6,288 nt of DNA from Hyphomicrobium sp. (GTDB lineage: Bacteria > Pseudomonadota > Alphaproteobacteria > Rhizobiales > Hyphomicrobiaceae), in assembly GCA_030598645.1 (NCBI GenBank), contig JAUVPN010000170.1, positions 1 to 6,288 on the forward strand, read 5' to 3'. Positions 1-6,174 of this stretch are shown in pieces. The number at the start of each line of letters is the position of its first letter. The stretch's first letter is position 1. The notes under the pieces are model-generated. The model worked only from the letters and a program-made list of their open reading frames with translations. It was not told the origin of the DNA and did no database searches. A program made the translations under genes and the position numbers.

Positions 1-27
1 AACGGCGGCCACTACATGGCCACCTGA

Positions 28-73
28 CAAAGCAGCAAATAAAGTGGCGGCAATTGCGCCAGTGCCGCCACTT
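28..73 (-). terminator. Rho-independent terminator of the NYN-LOTUS gene
   Basis: A perfect 11-bp inverted repeat (AAGTGGCGGCA at 42-52, TGCCGCCACTT at 63-73) encloses a 10-nt loop. Read on the minus strand, the GC-rich stem is followed at once by a T-rich stretch (TTTATTTGCTGCTTT) running down to about position 28. It starts about 26 nt beyond the TAA stop of the NYN-LOTUS gene, which is the usual place for an intrinsic terminator. On the plus strand the stem is followed by CCAAGCC with no T-tract, so it should act in one direction only. Confidence 0.8.
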
Positions 74-98
74 CCAAGCCGATCCTGCTCTTGAAGAG

Positions 99-1988
99 TT
101 AGCCCCGTAGCCGCGTGCGAATGATGCGTGGGAACTCCTCCGTCTCGCCGTGGCCCGGCATGTTGGGGTCGGTAGTGCGTTGGCGGCTTTCGACCTGGTT
201 CCACGATTGATCTGAGCGGGCCTCGACATTTTCAGCAGCCGCAGACGCCGGCTGCCGTGGCACCAGTGCCTGTTCTCTATTTCCAGCTGGATGCGCAGGA
301 GTCGAGATGCCGCGTTGTGCGCCGGCAGGGCCAGCGAACCATGCTTCGATCAAGTCGAGTTCGCCAGCTGACAGGTTGAGGCCCTGGCTGCGGCAACGAG
401 CAACGACGAAGTTGCGGAAGCGGCTGGCAAACAAGCTCCCCGAGGCACCCTGGTCGAACCAAGGGTCAGCCTCACTGACGACGTCGAGAACAAAACGTGC
501 GTCGTCTTGTCTAACTTCGATGCCAAGATCGCGTATGCGCTTTATGATGTTGGCGAGCGTCTGCGAGCCGGCCAATCCGTTAGCACTGATCTCCTGAGCC
601 ATGACATCAAACAGGGCACGATAGTCCGGCGGAGAAAGAGTCGGAGCCTGGCACGCCTCATGAATGCGCGCAATCGATTGCTGAATGGCTGTCGGCCCCT
701 CGCGTTGCGGCGGTGACGAGGTGTTGGACATCTGTTGAGTGGGCTGTTGTCCTGATGAACGAGGATTCCCTGGCTGATCCGAGAGGACCGCAGGCTGTGC
801 CGCTGGGGGCAATGGATTAGCTTCAGCCTGTGCCGCTGGAGCTAGAGGACCCCGGATCTGTGCTTGTTGACTGGGTGGCGGAGCGGCCGGCCGCTGTCCA
901 GCTGGGGCTAGCGGACCAGGTTCAGTCTGTGCGGCTTGACTGGTTGGCGGATCGGCGGGCCGCTGTGCCGAAGGTATGTTCCCGAGAAGCGGCGCAGCTG
1001 TCGCCCGCGCTGAACTTTCTGACACCCCTTGCGGCGGTAATTCAACCTGAAGGGTTTCTTTCTTCCGAGACTCTGGGGGCACGGTTTGGCCTAGTTGCCC
1101 CCGGGAAGCGTCGAAAACGTAATAAGGCGGCTGGTCGCTGAGGCGGATCTCAGCTGGCAGTCCCTTGGCGATAAGGTCGCGGAAACTGCCTACGCCGCCC
1201 CAGCCAGAGCCAACCGTCTTGTCATGACCCAAAACACGCACTGCGCGGTCGGCTAGCGCCTCGAGTGGCACAGGCTGCCCAGCGGCGCGCACTGTTGAGA
1301 CAACCTCGTTCATGATCTGCTTGCGTGTTGCCTCAATAGCGGCTGCGCTAGGCAACGCTGGCTGCTCACCGATTTGTCCAACCTCGCCCTTGCCTTGCAG
1401 CCTGCCCTGCCGCAGGAGCGCGAGAAATTCAGTTTCCCGCACTGCTCCGTCGCAGATCGCGGTGTAAGGCGCAGCCGTATTGTCAGTTGCATAAATGACG
1501 GTGCGGCGCGCATGTGAGCGCAGACGGTGCAGCACCGGTGTGAAGTCGGCATCCCCTGACAATATGATGAACTCTTCGAAATACGTGTCGTGCGAGAGCA
1601 GATCGCTGATATCCATAACCATCCGGATATCAGCGGAATTCTTTAGCTGAGCAGTCAGCGGTGGACAGTCAATCACCTCAAACCCAGCGCGCAGAAAGTG
1701 GTGGCGCACGAAGGGAAATGAACTCATGTCTGTGGAGTTGTCGCTAGTATTTCGTCTCGGTACCGGATTGCCGTAACATCGGTTCAGCACGATCCGTCGC
1801 GGGCCTGCCATCTCTGGGGTGTTCGTTGGCGAAATGAGGCCACCCGTCTCGATCTCCCTTATCCAAAAGCCGGCATCTTTGGAGAAGCGCTTAGCTGCCT
1901 CCTCGTTCTTACGCTTAAGGGAGAGATATACGTTGTCGTAGTCGACGAACACCGCCGTCAATATGGGTGCATTTGACTCGCGCGTCAT
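99..1988 (-). CDS. NYN (PIN-like nuclease fold) protein with LOTUS/OST-HTH domain and repeat linker
   Basis: Residue numbers count from the upstream ATG at 2036; the preferred start is Met17 (1988), which has a GGGGG Shine-Dalgarno-like run 9 nt ahead and lies just before the first strand of the fold, giving 629 aa. The 2036 start has no ribosome site. Residues ~27-205 form a NYN (LabA/DUF88) domain: VDYDN with Asp32 and Asp34, SADIRM with Asp136, and SGDADF with Asp162 and Asp164. These are the acidic residues expected of a metal-dependent PIN-like RNase. Residues ~233-310 resemble a LOTUS/OST-HTH winged helix, a family that binds RNA, ending in PPYYVFD. Residues ~312-448 are a disordered Pro/Ala/Gln linker with an internal duplication. 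Residues ~449-567 form a compact helical domain I cannot name, and a polar tail ends in EEFPRIIRTRLRG. No signal peptide or membrane segment is visible, so it is cytoplasmic. RNA cleavage is inferred from the family; the target is unknown. Confidence 0.88.
   Translation of the reverse strand: MTRESNAPILTAVFVDYDNVYLSLKRKNEEAAKRFSKDAGFWIREIETGGLISPTNTPEMAGPRRIVLNRCYGNPVPRRNTSDNSTDMSSFPFVRHHFLRAGFEVIDCPPLTAQLKNSADIRMVMDISDLLSHDTYFEEFIILSGDADFTPVLHRLRSHARRTVIYATDNTAAPYTAICDGAVRETEFLALLRQGRLQGKGEVGQIGEQPALPSAAAIEATRKQIMNEVVSTVRAAGQPVPLEALADRAVRVLGHDKTVGSGWGGVGSFRDLIAKGLPAEIRLSDQPPYYVFDASRGQLGQTVPPESRKKETLQVELPPQGVSESSARATAAPLLGNIPSAQRPADPPTSQAAQTEPGPLAPAGQRPAAPPPSQQAQIRGPLAPAAQAEANPLPPAAQPAVLSDQPGNPRSSGQQPTQQMSNTSSPPQREGPTAIQQSIARIHEACQAPTLSPPDYRALFDVMAQEISANGLAGSQTLANIIKRIRDLGIEVRQDDARFVLDVVSEADPWFDQGASGSLFASRFRNFVVARCRSQGLNLSAGELDLIEAWFAGPAGAQRGISTPAHPAGNREQALVPRQPASAAAENVEARSDQSWNQVESRQRTTDPNMPGHGETEEFPRIIRTRLRG
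831..965 (-). repeat. Two-copy in-frame tandem duplication in the NYN-LOTUS linker
   Basis: Two adjacent degenerate copies, 831-896 (66 nt) and 897-965 (69 nt), differ in length by exactly one codon. They encode protein repeats 358-380 and 381-402 of the NYN-LOTUS protein. Both start QRPA-PP-SQ and end GPLAPA, with the extra residue in the first copy near its TEP. A third, eroded piece follows in the protein (QAEANPLPPAAQ, residues ~403-414). The copies are clearly related at DNA level (shared GGCGGANCGGC and GCTGGNGCTAG blocks), so this is a real duplication and not only biased composition. Confidence 0.8.
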
Positions 1989-2068
1989 GACCGGCAACCC
2001 CCGCTGACCGTGATTTGTAGGTTCTACGTGCACCATTTATGAGTCGTGTGGAAGCTGCAAGCGTAGGA

Positions 2069-2078
2069 GCGTCGACGC
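2069..2078. promoter_or_regulatory. Operator-like 10-bp palindrome at the NYN-LOTUS promoter
   Basis: GCGTCGACGC (2069-2078) is a perfect palindrome about 5 bp downstream of the candidate -10 element, where a bound repressor would block initiation. The flanks GGA and CCC add one more matched pair outside a mismatch. No regulator is known; palindromes of this length also arise by chance in GC-rich DNA. Confidence 0.3.
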
Positions 2079-2083
2079 CCCCG

Positions 2084-2111
2084 TAAATACAGAAAAATTG
2101 TTCTTAATCAA
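2084..2111 (-). promoter_or_regulatory. Candidate promoter for the NYN-LOTUS gene
   Basis: On the minus strand, TTGATT (2111-2106) is followed after 16 bp by TATTTA (2089-2084) in a locally AT-rich patch within otherwise GC-rich DNA. Its predicted start near 2077 leaves a leader of about 90 nt before the preferred ATG at 1988. The -35 is a fair match to the sigma70 consensus and the -10 is weak, so confidence is limited. Its position between the end of the cupin gene and this gene suggests independent transcription. Confidence 0.4.
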
Positions 2112-2147
2112 TCTATTGTGGCGGTGCTCCGCGCGTCATTACCGTGG

Positions 2148-2174
2148 AAAAGTGCACTCTGCGCTCAACGCGCA
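2148..2174 (-). terminator. Weak possible terminator after the gloB-cupin operon
   Basis: About 14 nt past the cupin stop, the minus strand has a short hairpin (5-bp arms TGCGC/GCGCA at 2170-2174 and 2160-2164, 5-nt loop). It is followed after a 7-nt gap, which contains part of the palindrome AGTGCACT, by a four-T run at 2151-2148. The stem is short and the T-run is displaced, so this is a poor intrinsic terminator, and Rho-dependent ending is equally likely. It is listed because it is the only candidate between the cupin gene and the NYN-gene promoter. Confidence 0.25.
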
Positions 2175-2188
2175 ACAGCCCAATATTT

Positions 2189-2626
2189 CTACGCGGGGGT
2201 GCCGGGCTCAAAGCTGTGGTGTGCCAATTCGAACCCCTCAAAAAGGAATCCGGGAGCCACAGTGCAGCCTACTAGCGTCCAGTCCCCACAAGTGCACGCC
2301 CGCTGCCAATGGTCTTTGGGTACAACTGCTTGTGGCCGCTCGCCGGTGGTCAAGTCAGGGCCTAGTCGCGTATGCATCGCGATGCCATCCCTTGGCGCTA
2401 TGGAAAGCAAAATCGCTGCGCCGGCATACCAGTGCCAGATCTCAGTCGCATCAACCCGGTGCCAATGCGAAATCTCATCCTTGGCCAAAAGGTAATAAAT
2501 TGCCGTCGACGCAGCCCTGCCGCTGTTCCCGCTCAGATCCCGAAAAGTTTCTCGATAATGGCCGCCTTCCGGATGCGGCTGTAGCTGTAGCAACCGGATA
2601 ACGTCGTCCACCGATATTACGGTCAT
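2189..2626 (-). CDS. Cupin superfamily protein, DUF985 (Cupin_5)
   Basis: This 145-aa protein matches the DUF985/Cupin_5 family in length and motif order. HPEGGHYRET is at residues 18-27, STAIYYLL at 40-47, SHWHRVDATEIWHWYAG at 53-69, and GCTVAPGF...FEL at 120-134. The His/Glu-rich SHWH...EIWHWY segment is the usual conserved core of the single beta-barrel, and its histidines could hold a metal. The biochemical role of the family is not established, so no reaction is assigned. The start codon overlaps the gloB stop (ATGA, 2626-2623) and there is no strong Shine-Dalgarno sequence before it, so translation is probably coupled to gloB. The pairing hints at a role in aldehyde, keto-acid or sugar metabolism, but this is inference. 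It is cytoplasmic, with no signal peptide. The family call is firm; the function is open. Confidence 0.9.
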   Translation of the reverse strand: MTVISVDDVIRLLQLQPHPEGGHYRETFRDLSGNSGRAASTAIYYLLAKDEISHWHRVDATEIWHWYAGAAILLSIAPRDGIAMHTRLGPDLTTGERPQAVVPKDHWQRACTCGDWTLVGCTVAPGFLFEGFELAHHSFEPGTPA

Positions 2627-3393
2627 GCATTATTCTTTCGGTCGCGGATCTCGGCAAAGACCCGCCAATCGGGATCGTGAAGCATGCCGAGCCTTTGTCT
2701 GATTGCGGCGACATGGGGCCGCAAGAAAGGGTTAGTCGCAAGCTCAAGATCAAGCCGTGTCGGTAACGTCGCAAGGCCCTTGGCACGCAATTCAGCCACA
2801 TCCTTGGCCCGCTTTTGCAGAGCTGCGTTTTCAGGGTCGATGGTCAAAGCAAACTTGGCATTCGCCGCGGTGTATTCATGCCCGCAGTAAATAGTCGTTT
2901 CTGGCGGAAGCGCCATCAGCTTCTTCAATGACCCCCACATGACTTCGGCATTACCCTCGAAGATACGACCGCACCCCATTGCGAACAGAGTGTCACCGAC
3001 GAAGGCTACGCTCGCCGCGGGTATCCAATAGGTAATGTGGCCAACCGTGTGCCCGGGCGTCTCGATCACCCGGATCTCGAAAGCTCCAAACGCTAGGGTA
3101 TCGCCCTCACAGACGCCCCGATCGATTCCCGGAATTCGATCTGATTCAGCTCTGGGACCGATGACGTTGCAGCCGGTAGCATCCTTGAGACGCATATTAC
3201 CAGCCGTGTGATCGGTGTGGTGGTGGGTTATTAGAAGATGTGTGAGGCGCCAACCCTTTTTTTCTAGGTTGGCGAGGATGGGGTCGGCATCTGGCGCGTC
3301 GATTGCGGCCGTGAATCCACTGGCCTCATCATGGATCAGTACGCCATAGTTGTCGGATCGGCTCGCAAACTGGAGAATATCAAGTGCAGGCAT
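2623..3393 (-). CDS. gloB: Hydroxyacylglutathione hydrolase (glyoxalase II)
   Basis: GloB hydrolyses S-D-lactoylglutathione to D-lactate and glutathione, the second step of methylglyoxal detoxification. The 256-aa length is standard. The metallo-beta-lactamase core is intact: THHHTDH at residues 56-62 (ligands His57, His59, Asp61, His62), TPGHTVGH with His115, VGDTLF with bridging Asp134, and CGHEYT with His172. Thus all seven residues of the two-metal site are present. The C-terminal HAGH-type helical region is also present, with NPFLRPH at 221-227 and a basic end (RDRKNN) of the kind that contacts glutathione. The start has a GGAG element 3 nt upstream, close but usable. It is the first gene of a two-gene operon with the DUF985 cupin and is divergent from a methyltransferase. 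An A7 run inside codons 44-46 sits in a perfect hairpin (see findings). Cytoplasmic enzyme. Confidence 0.96.
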   Translation of the reverse strand: MPALDILQFASRSDNYGVLIHDEASGFTAAIDAPDADPILANLEKKGWRLTHLLITHHHTDHTAGNMRLKDATGCNVIGPRAESDRIPGIDRGVCEGDTLAFGAFEIRVIETPGHTVGHITYWIPAASVAFVGDTLFAMGCGRIFEGNAEVMWGSLKKLMALPPETTIYCGHEYTAANAKFALTIDPENAALQKRAKDVAELRAKGLATLPTRLDLELATNPFLRPHVAAIRQRLGMLHDPDWRVFAEIRDRKNNA

Positions 3394-3415
3394 ATGCTCC
3401 GGGTTCCATCTTTTT

Positions 3416-3421
3416 TGTATA
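3416..3421 (-). promoter_or_regulatory. Possible -10 element for gloB
   Basis: On the minus strand, TATACA followed by AAAAAAG lies about 22 nt ahead of the gloB ATG, giving a short leader if used. It matches the -10 consensus at four of six positions. No recognisable -35 is found 16-18 bp upstream, so this is only a weak suggestion. An alternative upstream TTGAAT (centred near 3460) pairs with an even poorer -10. Confidence 0.25.
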
Positions 3422-3541
3422 CGGTCATTGGCGGAGCCTAATGGCGCTACATCGCGAATTCAACGCGCCTGCTAAGAGCGCTTGAATTGTGGCATCCACC
3501 GTGAACAGTCACATCGGCAGATGCCGCGAGGCTTGCAACCA

Positions 3542-4255
3542 ATGCAACTCGACGTCACCGACTTGCAAGAATTCTACGCCACGTCTCTCGGCCAGGTCGT
3601 GCGGCGGCTGTTGACCCATCGCATTCGCGCCCGCTGGAAGACGGTTGGTGGGGCAACTCTGATCGGTCTCGGCTTTTCCTCCCCCGATTTGGGTTCGTTT
3701 CGCGGGGACGTGCGTCGCATTGGCGCGCTGATGCCCCACAGCCAAGGCGCGGTCGTCTGGCCGCCGAATGGGCGGACGCTTTCCGTTCTCGTGGAGGATG
3801 AGCGTTTGCCATTGCCAGACGGTTCCGTCGACCGGCTGCTCGGCGTGCATTGCCTCGAGGTCACGGAACGTGGCCGCGCGCTGCTACGTGAGATGTGGCG
3901 TGTGCTTGCACCAGAAGGGCGTCTGATGCTTATCGTGCCTAACCGACGTGGCGTATGGGCGAGGCTTGATAAAACACCCTTCGGCCACGGCCGGCCCTAT
4001 AGTCGCAGCCAGCTCGAAGCCCTCCTTGTCGATGCCTTGTTGACTCCCTTCGACTGGGGCGGCGCTCTGTTTATTCCGCCGATCGACCGGCGCATGTTGT
4101 TGCGCTCGGCAGCGGCTTGGGAGCGGATGGGCGCGAGCCTTTCGCCGGCGTTCTGCGGCGTCATTATCGTTGAGGCGCGCAAGGAAGTCGTAGCGCCGAT
4201 CGGCAAGGCGGCGAAAGCACACCCATTTCGCAACCTTGTGCCTATTCGTGGTTAG
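3542..4255 (+). CDS. Class I SAM-dependent methyltransferase (methyltransferase type 11-like)
   Basis: This 237-aa protein, counted from the ATG at 3542, has a GAGG element 10 nt upstream. An ATG at 3521 and a TTG at 3482 are in frame but lack ribosome sites. The fold is read from ATLIGLGFSSPDL (~38-50) as motif I, ERLPLPDGSVDRLLGVHCLE (~87-106) as the motif around the end of strand 4, and REMWRVLAPEGRLMLIVPNRRG (~116-137) as the helix and strand 5 typical of type 11 methyltransferases. PFGHGRPYSRSQLEALL (~146-162) is a family-specific block. Motif I is unusual in having LGFSSP rather than GxGxG, a variation I recall in this alphaproteobacterial group, so SAM binding is likely but not certain. 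The substrate is unknown. It is divergent from gloB, as a methyltransferase gene (yafS) is from gloB in E. coli. It converges on metW with 6 bp between stops. Confidence 0.88.
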   Translation: MQLDVTDLQEFYATSLGQVVRRLLTHRIRARWKTVGGATLIGLGFSSPDLGSFRGDVRRIGALMPHSQGAVVWPPNGRTLSVLVEDERLPLPDGSVDRLLGVHCLEVTERGRALLREMWRVLAPEGRLMLIVPNRRGVWARLDKTPFGHGRPYSRSQLEALLVDALLTPFDWGGALFIPPIDRRMLLRSAAAWERMGASLSPAFCGVIIVEARKEVVAPIGKAAKAHPFRNLVPIRG

Positions 4256-4261
4256 GTGCGC

Positions 4262-4903
4262 TCATACACCGTGGCGTTTGCGCAAGACAAAAACGGCCTT
4301 CTCGCCAAACAGATTCTGCAACGAAATCGAGCGGCGTATGGGGAGCCTATGCCCCGAGGTATTAAAGGCGACCGCGGCTTCCACGTCAGCGTCGACCAGG
4401 GCGACCAGGTCCGCGAAGTCTCTAATCGTACACAAGTGCGAGTCGGGGCTCATATACCACGGCTCAGGAAGGTTTTGCGTCTCTGGCATACAACCGTTGA
4501 AGAGTAGCTGCGTGCGAATCCGCCAATGGCCGAAATTCGGGAATGAAACGATGGCCTGGCGGCCGATCCGTAACAGATTTTCCAGCACCTTCTTAGGATA
4601 GCGCGTCGCCTGGATCGTGAGGCTTAAAATCGCATAATCGAACGCTTGGTCGGGATAGTCATCAAGATCAACGTCGGCGTCTCCCTGGATGACGGAGAGG
4701 CCCCGTGTCACGCAGGCATTGACGCGGTCTCGTGAGAGCTCGACACCGCGCCCGTCAATCGACTTTGTCTCCGCAAGCAGGTGCAAGAGCTCCCCGTCGC
4801 CGCACCCCACATCGAGTACGCGCGATCCTGGCTCGACCAATTCTGCGATGAGTAGGTGGTCGACGCGGTGTGCGCCATGGGGCTGGGTGTCGAGTTTTAG
4901 CAT
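4262..4903 (-). CDS. metW: Methionine biosynthesis protein MetW
   Basis: The 213-aa protein has the usual MetW length and features. The class I methyltransferase motif I VLDVGCGDGELL is at residues 29-40, the acidic GVELS at 53-57, and QGDAD at 73-77. The characteristic SFPNFGHWRIR is at 120-130 and the PWY...HLCTIRDF segment at 148-163. MetW is found next to metX in many Proteobacteria and is linked to homoserine acylation in methionine synthesis. Its methyltransferase-like fold is clear, but a methyl-transfer reaction has not been firmly assigned, so a partner or regulatory role for MetX is plausible. It begins 11 bp after the metX stop. An AGGG Shine-Dalgarno element overlaps that stop codon (TAG), 9 nt before the ATG, which indicates co-transcription and translational coupling. 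Its stop lies 6 bp from that of the convergent methyltransferase, leaving no room for a dedicated terminator. Confidence 0.95.
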   Translation of the reverse strand: MLKLDTQPHGAHRVDHLLIAELVEPGSRVLDVGCGDGELLHLLAETKSIDGRGVELSRDRVNACVTRGLSVIQGDADVDLDDYPDQAFDYAILSLTIQATRYPKKVLENLLRIGRQAIVSFPNFGHWRIRTQLLFNGCMPETQNLPEPWYMSPDSHLCTIRDFADLVALVDADVEAAVAFNTSGHRLPIRRSISLQNLFGEKAVFVLRKRHGV

Positions 4904-4913
4904 CCCGTTTGGC

Positions 4914-4917
4914 CCTA
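4914..4917 (-). promoter_or_regulatory. metW ribosome binding site overlapping the metX stop
   Basis: On the minus strand the AG of the metX TAG stop plus the next two G bases form AGGG, 9 nt before the metW ATG. This is the only reasonable Shine-Dalgarno sequence for metW, and using it places ribosomes terminating on metX directly at the metW start region. Confidence 0.5.
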
Positions 4918-6141
4918 ATCTTTGAGCCCACGCTTTACGCCGGCCGCGTTGAGAAAGCCGCGCATCGTGGCGAAGAATTCCGGCTCCTCGAGCAGGAAGG
5001 AATCGTGGCCGCTGTTCGTCTCGATTTCCACGAAGGAGACGTTGGCGGCAACGGCATTTAGCGCTTGCACGATCTCTCGGCTTCCACGTGTAGGGTAGAG
5101 CCAGTCGCTGGTGAAAGAAACGATGAGGAAGCGTGTCTTGGTGCCGCGGAAGGCGTTGGCAAGCACGTCGCCGTGCTCGGCGGCAAGATCAAAGTAGTCC
5201 ATCGCCCGGGTGATGTAGAGATAGCTGTTAGCGTCGAAGCGGTCGACGAAGGTCGACCCCTGATGACGCAGATAGCTCTCCACTTGGAAGTCAGCATTGA
5301 AGGAGAACGTCAGTTCCGAACCACCTTGCAAGCTTCGCCCAAATTTGCTGTGGAGCGCCTCTTCTGAAAGATACGTTATATGTGCAGCCATGCGCGCCAC
5401 GGCGAGGCCATTACGCGGCACCTTTTGGTGCGAATGATAATCGCCCGCGCACCAGTCCGGGTCGGCCATAACGGCCTGACGTCCCACTTCGTGGAAGGCA
5501 ATGTTCTGCGAGGAATGCCAAGCGGCCGTTGCGATGGGAACCGCCGAGTAGACACGCTCAGTGTGGCTTGAGGCCCATTCCAGCACCTGCATGCCACCCA
5601 TTGAACCACCGATGACACAAAAGAGTTGGTCGATCCCTAGATGGTCGATGAGACGCACCTGCGCACTAACCATGTCGCCAATGGTAATCACCGGGAAATT
5701 AAGCCCATAAGGCCGGTCGGTCTTCGGATCTATGGAAGCCGGACCGGTGGAACCCATACATCCACCGAGAATGTTCGGGCATATGACGAAGAAGCGGGTT
5801 GTATCGATCGGCTTGCCTGGCCCGACGAGCGTCTCCCACCATCCGAGTTTTTTGGTTACCGGATGCTCGCTCGCCACATACTGGTCGCCGGTCAGCGCAT
5901 GGCAGATCAGAATCGCGTTTGATTTTTCCGCGTTGAGCTCGCCATAGGTCTGATAGGCGATGGAGACCGGCGATAGTAATTGGTCGCAGGCAAGCCGCAG
6001 GGGCTCACTGTCGGGAAAGTGCACGACGGTGCTCGAGGGATTGTTTGCCTCCGCGATGCGCATATTCGTCGAGCGATCAAAAGATTTCACAGCGGCCGTC
6101 TTCATACCTCGTCTCTGACACCCAGTGCTAACCTTTGGCAT
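4915..6141 (-). CDS. metX: Homoserine O-acyltransferase (MetX family)
   Basis: MetX acylates the hydroxyl of L-homoserine, the first committed step of methionine synthesis. The sequence shows a complete alpha/beta-hydrolase enzyme: [11 protein letters not shown] (80-90), [17 protein letters not shown] (123-139), the nucleophile elbow GGSMGGMQ with Ser180, [12 protein letters not shown] (281-292), [16 protein letters not shown] (305-320), SDW with catalytic Asp346 and SGHDSFL with catalytic His379. The 408-aa length assumes the ATG at 6141. Met13 (6105, with GAGG too close to it) and Met27 (6063, no ribosome site) are alternatives, and the conserved part begins only at about residue 39, so the start is uncertain. 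Family members use either acetyl-CoA or succinyl-CoA, and I cannot tell which from sequence reading; close linkage to metW makes succinyl-CoA a real possibility. It is the first gene of the metXW operon. Confidence 0.96.
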   Translation of the reverse strand: MPKVSTGCQRRGMKTAAVKSFDRSTNMRIAEANNPSSTVVHFPDSEPLRLACDQLLSPVSIAYQTYGELNAEKSNAILICHALTGDQYVASEHPVTKKLGWWETLVGPGKPIDTTRFFVICPNILGGCMGSTGPASIDPKTDRPYGLNFPVITIGDMVSAQVRLIDHLGIDQLFCVIGGSMGGMQVLEWASSHTERVYSAVPIATAAWHSSQNIAFHEVGRQAVMADPDWCAGDYHSHQKVPRNGLAVARMAAHITYLSEEALHSKFGRSLQGGSELTFSFNADFQVESYLRHQGSTFVDRFDANSYLYITRAMDYFDLAAEHGDVLANAFRGTKTRFLIVSFTSDWLYPTRGSREIVQALNAVAANVSFVEIETNSGHDSFLLEEPEFFATMRGFLNAAGVKRGLKD

Positions 6142-6174
6142 AATCCACTTATATTGCGCTGCCGAGGACGAGCT

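Noticed and set aside
1..27. Possible end of a plus-strand gene (frame ending TGA at 25-27)
   Set aside because: Only eight codons are visible, the other two plus frames are also open past this point, and no protein family can be recognised, so nothing supports one frame over another.
307..1141. Several plus-strand open frames of 69-103 codons
   Set aside because: They lie antisense to the NYN-LOTUS gene, have biased shadow-like composition, no ribosome sites and no recognisable domains.
2098..2601. Plus-strand open frames of 125 and 167 codons
   Set aside because: They are mainly antisense to the DUF985 cupin, whose motifs are unmistakable. The translations are low in conserved pattern and overlap each other in different frames.
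2475..2801. Minus-strand 108-codon frame across the gloB-cupin junction
   Set aside because: It is out of frame with both real genes and spans their coupled overlap, so it is a shadow.
3509..4233. Four minus-strand frames of 78-113 codons
   Set aside because: All are antisense to the methyltransferase and show only composition-driven sequence.
5058..5618. Minus-strand frames of about 80 codons inside metX
   Set aside because: They are alternate-frame readings of a complete, well-conserved metX gene; no programmed frameshift signal is present.
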